A DNA stretch of 64,000 bases. Origin: Buddleja alternifolia. Its lineage: Eukaryota; Streptophyta; Magnoliopsida; Lamiales; Scrophulariaceae. Positions 57,862 through 64,000 of this stretch are shown here, one piece after another (the first letter of the stretch is position 1; each line of letters begins with the position of its first letter). The translations under genes were made by a program, and so were the position numbers. The stretch spans positions 26,042,591 to 26,106,590 of the forward strand of contig CM033393.1 in the NCBI GenBank assembly GCA_019426215.1, given 5' to 3'. A model generated the notes under the pieces. The model saw nothing but the letters and a program-made list of their open reading frames with translations, was not told the origin of the DNA and ran no database searches.

Positions 57862-59303
57862 ACAAGGATGCGTTGGGTTGGGTAATCCCTGGGGTAGGTA
57901 AGCACAGCGGAATTTAAAAAAATTTACAACTAACCCGAAACAAGATTACATGGCTTAATTGAGCTAATAAAAATGAAGAAAAACTAATTACGCGAACTAC
58001 CTTTCGCACTTTTTCCCTCGTTCAAGTTTCTGATTTTTTCAATCCGAACAAAATATTCCCTTGACTCGAATTAATGAAGAAACCGTCAGCCTCCTTCAAT
58101 CTCCGAGCTCTATTTTTATTCCTTGTATCTTCAAGCAATCCAATCGTCTCGCCTCTAAGATCTATCCATACCTCTGTATAATTCCCAATAAATATATACA
58201 TGATGCTAGCCTATATATTTATTTTAGATCTAATTTAAGCTTATATATGAAGAAAGAGATTTATGTGAAAGGTTAGTTTCAACACATGAGCAAAACCTTG
58301 TCAAAAAATATATGGGTGAGGGGCAAGTTCTTGAGAAAAATAGAAGATGAAATTTTTCTCTCTTTTCTTATGTGGTGGATGGAAATTTCACTAGAAATTA
58401 AAGTGTGTGTGTTTGTGTGTTTCTCTTAACACACATATTTATAGAGAGACTCCAAGGTTTAGTTTACTTGGAAGTCAAGATGAAATCAAATATCCAAGAT
58501 TTGACTTTCATATAATCCTAAGCAAACTCTATTAAGGAATTTCCTAAAAACAAGGAACTTATCTTGCAAGCTAACTTGTTCCTTTTTCTCTCTTCTAAAT
58601 ATTTCCTTGATTCCAACTTGATCAAGACTTGGAGAGGAATGAACTTTCCTCTCCTTATTTCGTCCGCCACACGCCCCCCCCCCCCCTCTTACCTTTTGAG
58701 TCCAAAATTTTTATCCAACATGATTTAATTTTTGACTCGTTATTTAATTAAATAGTCCAACCATTTAATTAAATATTCCACAATAATTAAAGTCCAACCT
58801 TAATTATTATTACCCAATTATTTCTTTAGTCTTATTTAATTTTTGACTTTCTCTACTAGTTAAATAAAACCCTTGGACTCTACTTGGTCCATTAATTAAT
58901 TAATCTTACTTGATTAATTAAATAGTCTAATTAATTGATCTTCCACCTGTTAATTAATATTCCTCTTTAGGTAAGTCCTAGACTTTCCTAATTTCACCTC
59001 AACTTCCAAAGTTGATTACTCATATATTCTTAGTAGGAAGCTTAGGAGTAAGTGTGTGACCCTTTAGTTTATGTTCTAGTAGTAAGTACACTTTCCAAAA
59101 GTGTCATTGTACCTTTCTATATTTAGAAAGTACTAGATTAAATCTTCTTTGATTTAATCCGACCATGAATTATCACCAATAATGACATGGTACGTACAAA
59201 TCGAGGTTATTGTCTAGCAACAGGCCTCGAAGACCTAGACACAAACGATATAAAGATACTCAACCTATCATAACCACAATCCTCGTATAAGTAAGATCCC
59301 TCC
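57862..59303 (-). mobile_element. decayed reverse-orientation LTR copy
   Basis: GGGTTGGGTAATCCC followed by GCACAGCGGAATTT resembles the left edge of this LTR family. The middle has AT-rich and splice-less sequence; the right edge is cut by element C at 59304. A C13 tract is at 58674-58686. Confidence 0.45.
58674..58686. repeat. poly-C tract
   Basis: Thirteen consecutive C residues in otherwise AT-rich DNA. Confidence 0.9.
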
Positions 59304-61096
59304 TGTTGGGTTTTGCGAAAAATCATAGAAACGCAGCGGAAGGATTTCAAAAATTTAATTACAAAACCCAAACTTTGATTCCAATGATCGCATATTCAAA
59401 TTGACAATTCTGCTTAACGAATAAATACTTACCCGTTGAAGTGAAGTGGTTGAAAAATCTTATTCTTCACTTGAAACTTGAATTGATGAATTCTTGATTT
59501 CTTCAATCCATGTATAATCTTCAATTTTGGAATTCTTTGAATTTCTTGAATTTGATCCGAACAACGAACTTACGTTGTCTCTAAATTATCACGCACTGAT
59601 TGATTGACGAAAAATTCCCACCAATTTCTCTAAGGGGGCGACGGCTAGTCTTAGAGAGAGAGAGAGGAGGATTTTTCTTCTTTATTTCTAGGAGAGTTAT
59701 GAAAGTCACATACTTGTTCTAGGTCAAAGAGTCCTTATATACCTCATGACTTATTGAACAAGACAAAACAAAAGAGCCCTAGTAAATTGGGCATCACCTT
59801 GGACTCCCATTAAGGACTAATAGGCGTCCTCTTGGACGCTTCTTCAAGCCCCGGGATTCTTTCGTTTTAATTAATTTCGTATTCAATTAATAATTTATTA
59901 CATCAAATAAAATAAATTAATTAATTAAATAATCAAATTAAATAGATAAATTAATTCATTAATATATTTTCATTGGAAATCAATTAATAATTAATCTTAC
60001 CCTTCAATTAAATATTTCATCTAATGAATAATTAATTATTTAATTTATCCAATAAATTAAAAACTCCTAGAAGAGAAATAGAAACTCCTTTTTTATTTTT
60101 CTTTATCAATCCTTTAGCGCGACTCTTTACGTTTGTTTCATTTGCAATGAGAGGAAACCAAAGGAAATGGGTAACACCTAGCCAGTCACGTGGCCCACTT
60201 CATAGCCCAAACGAAATCGAATGATTGGATCATTTTCACAACCTTCCAATCGTAAATACCGAATAAGTATAAACCCTTTGTTCATGTACCCCAGTCAAGT
60301 GAGAGTCATGGCTATGTGAAACTCACCGGACTTGACCATATGTATTAATTATAATAATACGAGATCATTGAGATCGATTAAGTGCCTAGCACAATCGTCT
60401 CTATTTTGCTTTGGTCAAAGACTTTGATCTCTATTTATCTATAATCACATAGGGTACTTTCTCACTCACTTATGAGAACATATCCCATTTAGATATCAGC
60501 TAAGACTACCATTTGCCCATCAAGCCGCATTTCGAGGTCGACCCCACCAACGGGTGAATTGGGTCTAACTACTCTAATTAAATACTTGACATCACAAATG
60601 CATCTTCGGCATGATGTTTCAGGTCAAATGTTCACTTACACCTATTACGCATAATCAGTTCTGTCATTGACAGTCACAGAGTGAAAACCCATGTGACAGA
60701 ACCGATGCGAGTCATGTTCGAACATATCAGTTCCACTGATGTTCCTACAATCTTAAGCTCTTACCTTCCCATGGTACTAGACTGGCACTCTCATGTCAAA
60801 GATAAGATTGTACAAGTGTTCTAAGTCTTTATTTGTCCATTAAATACTTCATTTTACTTGCGAACTTGTTTTTAATAATCAAGACCGATCTCTCTAGTGT
60901 CACTCTTCCTATCCCATAGGAAGTAGAGGGATCGCACTAAAAACATGGACAAAACGCTTTACACTACTTATAGATTCAGATAAGATTTAAGAGAAAACTA
61001 AATAATGGCTTTATTAATAATATCAAAATAAGTTAATTACAAGATAGATGCCCTATCATTCTATCCTCTATGACATCTAAGGGCATAATCCTAACA
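59304..61096 (-). repeat. element C, 3' LTR
   Basis: Plus strand TGTTGGGTTTTGCG...ATCCTAACA. A minus-strand TATA box (TATATAAGG) lies at 59733-59741. The (GA) tract at 59652-59669 and the AATTAATTA block at 59860-60060 are family features. Confidence 0.92.
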
Positions 61097-61107
61097 ATCT
61101 CCCACTT
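61097..61107 (-). promoter_or_regulatory. element C polypurine tract
   Basis: The minus strand reads AAGTGGGAGAT directly before the 3' LTR, identical to that of element B. Confidence 0.75.
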
Positions 61108-61240
61108 GCACTCAATGTCACTCATTGTGGTAGATTATACCTATCCCTTCCAGATGTCGGTCCAGAACATCATGAGGTAATGGTTTGGTGAACGGGTCAG
61201 CTATATTGTCAGCTGAGGCTATTTTCTACACTGCTATCTC

Positions 61241-64000
61241 TCATCTGCCACCGAGCTCTCTGATGATGTGAAATCTTCTCTCAATGTGTTTAGACTTGTT
61301 ATGAGACCTTGGTTTCTTAGCTTGCGCAATTGCTCCATTGTTATCACAATAAAGTGGCAACGGGAGCTGTGAACTAGGAACGACTTCAAGTTCTCCAAGG
61401 AACTTTCTCATCCAAACAGCTTCTTTGGCTGCCTCTGAGGCTGCCACATATTCAGCTTCAGTGGTGGAACCCGCGGTTGTGTTTTTCTTGGAACTTTTTC
61501 AAGACACCGCCCCACCATTAAGCGTGAAAATAAACCCTGAAGTGGATTTACGATCATCGATATCAGACTGGAAATCCAAGTCAATGTAACCTTCCATCTT
61601 CAGGTCTCCACTTCCATTGATGAGAATCATATCCATAGTTCTTTTGAGATACTTTAGGATATTCTTCACAGCTAACCAATGTTCCTTTCTTGGGTTTTCC
61701 TGAAATCGACTCACCACGCTTACAGCATAGACAGTGTCATGTTTATTACACAACATTACATACATCAGGCTACCAATTGCAGAAGCATAGGGTACATTAC
61801 TCATCTCCTCTCTATTTTCCTCACTTTGAGGACACATAGATTTGGACAAGTGTACTCCATGCCTCATGGGAAGAAACTCTTTCTTAGAATTATCCATCCT
61901 GAACATCTTTAGGACCTTTTATAAGTAAAGGGCTTGGGAGAGACCTATCATTCTATTCGTTCTATCTCTATAGATATGAATTCCTAGAATGTAAGTTGCT
62001 TCTCCCAAGTCTTTCATGGAAAATGTACTCGAAAACCATTTCTTGACTGTGGTGAGCATTCCCACATCATTTCCTATAAGTAGAATGTCATCCACATATA
62101 GTACTAAGAACGAGATTTTGCTCCCACTAGTCTTCTTGTACACAGAGGGTTCATCTTCATTTTTGATGAAGCCATATCCCTTTACTACTTCATCAAAATG
62201 GAGATTCTAGCTTCTAGATGCTTGCTTGAGACCGTATATGGACCTCTCAGGTTTACATCCCTTGTAGATATTGGTCTCGGATACAAAACCCTTTGGCTGT
62301 TCCATATAGATATCCTCTTTGAGGAATCCATTTAGGAAAGCCATTTTGACATTCATCTGCCATATCTCATAATCTAAGTATGTAGCTATGGACAACAGTA
62401 TTCGAATGGACTTAATCATGGCAACGGGCGAAAAGGTTTCTTGATAGTAAACTCCTTCTCTTTGACTATACACTTTCGCTACGAGCCTGGCTTTAAAGGT
62501 GTCAACCTTGCCATCGCTACATATCTTTCTTTTGTAGATCCACTTACATCCTATAGGTTTGACACCTGTAGGACGATCTACCAAAGTCCAGACTTGGTTC
62601 GATTGCAGAGAGTCCATCTCTGTTTCCATCGGTTCTCGCCATCTTGAAGCGTCGACATCCACCATCACTTGATCATAGGTACAAGGATTATCTTCATGAC
62701 CCTCTTGTACTACAGTGTGGAGCTAAGGCCCCCCCTGCAGTAGATACTCATACCTCTCAGGTTCATGTGGTATTCTACCAGATCTACGTGGTGGTTGTGC
62801 TACTATTAGGTTAGGCCATGGTTTTTGGACAGATGTCTCAGAGGGAGTTTCATTTTGTTCTTCTAGAACAATCTTTCTACCTTTGCCCCCTTCCAAGATG
62901 AATTCATCTTCTAGGAAGTGGGCTTGTAGGGCCACAATACTCTGATCATTATGTAGGTAAAAGAAGAATCTCATGGAATCTTCAGGATAAACATTGAAAT
63001 GTCCCATGAGGGATCTTATTTCCAATTTCTCCACTTTATTCCTCTTGACATAAGCAGGACATCCCCAAGTCTTAATATGGTTAAGACTTGGTTTCCTATT
63101 ATTCCACATCTCATGTGGAGTTTTAGGAATATATAAGCAGCAGTAAGGAGCGCGTGTCCCCACAACGAAATGGGCAAATCTATGTAACTAAGCATGGAAC
63201 GAACCATGCCCAACAGAGTTCGGTTCCTTCGCTCGACTACTCCATTTAGTTGAGGGGTTGATGGTAGTTTTAGTTGTAACATTATTCTTTTTTCTCTAAG
63301 GAATTCAAACTCGGCACTCATATATTCTCCTCCACGATCCAATCGCAGAGTTTTTATATTCTGCCCAGTTTGATTTTCTACCAAAGCTTTGAATTCTTTA
63401 AACCTTTCAAAGGATTCAGGATTTTGCTTCATCAGATACACTAGACCATATCTTGAATGATTGTTTGTGAAAGTGATGAAGTAGTAGAAACCCCCACGAG
63501 CCACTTCTCCAAATGGTTCGCAAACGTCGGTGTGCACTAATCCTAAGACTTGAGTGGCTCTTTCAAAAGTCCCGGTGAAGGGTGATCTAGCCATCTTACC
63601 TAAGAGACATGATTCACATATTGGATAGGAATCCGACCCTAGTGAGCTTGGAAACCCATTTTTTTCCATTTTGTGGATCTTGTGCTCTTCTGCATGGCAT
63701 AGTCTTAGATGCCACTTGAGTCTTAAGTTAGCTTCTTGCCTACCACGTTTATTAGTTACAACATTCACATCAGATGAATTACGGACATTTAAATAATACA
63801 AACCATTAACTAAAAAAGCATTGCCAACTAATTTATTTCCATAATAAATGTCATAATTTAATTTAGGAAAATTGAATGTATATCCAATCTTAACTAAGAT
63901 AGGAATAGAAACAATGTTCTTAAGCCCCTTGGGCAAAACTAAAACATTATCTAAAAACAATAAATGTCCAGAATTCAAATATAAAGAAGTAAATCCAATC
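61241..64000 (-). pseudogene. pol: element C Pol (IN-RT-RNaseH), many breaks, 5' part outside
   Basis: The frame is open at the window edge. Integrase: HLRLCHAEEHKIH, CESCLLGKMARSPF, LVHTDVCEPFGE, LRLDRGGEY (usually RSD; here RLD) and NGVVERRNRT, followed by the C-terminal part that element B has lost. A frameshift lies near 63125 and a TAG at 62723-62725. RT: WIYKRKICSDGK, then KARLVAKVYSQREGVYY, LYVDDILLIGND near 62090. Stops: TAG at 62207-62209 and TAA at 61919-61921 within RT, TGA at 61499-61501 at the Trp of the RNase H AVSWKSS motif. The RNase H end contains STTEAEY and YCDNNGAIAQAK. It is inactive but still complete in domain order. Confidence 0.88.

Larger units (their letters stand above)
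59304..64000 (-). mobile_element. element C: Ty1/copia retrotransposon, continues past the window
   Basis: The 3' LTR (59304-61096), PPT and the pol gene lie in the window on the minus strand. Protease, gag, PBS and 5' LTR must lie beyond 64000. The family is related to element B, but the LTR is longer (1793 bp). Confidence 0.9.

Overview
This window looks like nuclear DNA of a flowering plant, most likely a eudicot; I could not assign a species. The evidence is AT-rich intergenic sequence, spliced gene fossils with plant-type splice signals, nested Ty1/copia and Ty3/gypsy LTR retrotransposons with tRNA-iMet or tRNA-Asp primer sites, CACTA, hAT-like and PIF/Harbinger-like elements, and degenerate plant telomere-type repeats. 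I found no intact host gene, tRNA, rRNA or CRISPR array. Almost everything is mobile or tandemly repeated DNA at different stages of decay.

Layout. 1-1406: right part of a copia-type LTR in forward orientation, followed by a GA tract. 1726-2439: hAT-like non-autonomous element with a perfect 8-bp target duplication. 2675-5214: spliced pseudogene of a Ulp1-like (C48) cysteine peptidase, interrupted inside an intron by a 1.46-kb non-autonomous CACTA element (3366-4828) that carries a minisatellite and a loop-free 313-bp hairpin. 5352-6012 and 6350-18985: two minisatellite arrays of the same ~20-bp unit in opposite orientation. The second array is split by a young, complete Athila-like Ty3/gypsy element (6726-17738, TSD GTACA, two 1916-bp LTRs). 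19427-19887: two palindromic MITE-like copies. 20274-20664: first coding exon of a probable MULE transposase on the minus strand. This exon and the C48 pseudogene may be the two ends of one old Ulp1-carrying Mutator-like element.

20719-43181: a Sirevirus-like Ty1/copia element on the minus strand (element A, TSD TTTAG) with gag, pol and a third long reading frame after pol. Its 5' LTR is split by a second minus-strand copia element (element B, 33038-41691) that landed in a poly-G tract. 43187-45807: AT-rich sequence with a weak MITE. 45808-48270: a TIR element whose interior is two head-to-head minisatellite arrays, making a foldback of about 2 kb. 50305-54290: remains of an En/Spm (CACTA) element with a Transposase_24-type gene fossil, into which an LTR of the element-A family inserted and recombined to a solo LTR (51005-52504, TSD AACAT). 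54486-61096: a cluster of related copia LTRs in both orientations. 59304-64000: a third minus-strand copia element (element C) that runs off the right edge.

Order of events from nesting and LTR similarity: the C48/MULE remains, minisatellites and En/Spm remains are oldest; element A came later and B after A. The gypsy element is probably the youngest event, with about 14 LTR mismatches in 1916 bp counted by eye. All reading frames long enough to judge carry at least one disabling change, so no element here looks autonomous as sequenced. The gypsy element is the closest, with one homopolymer frameshift and one in-frame stop. I see no new gene system. The most unusual feature is the repeated pattern of transposable elements or their surroundings carrying inverted minisatellite arrays.
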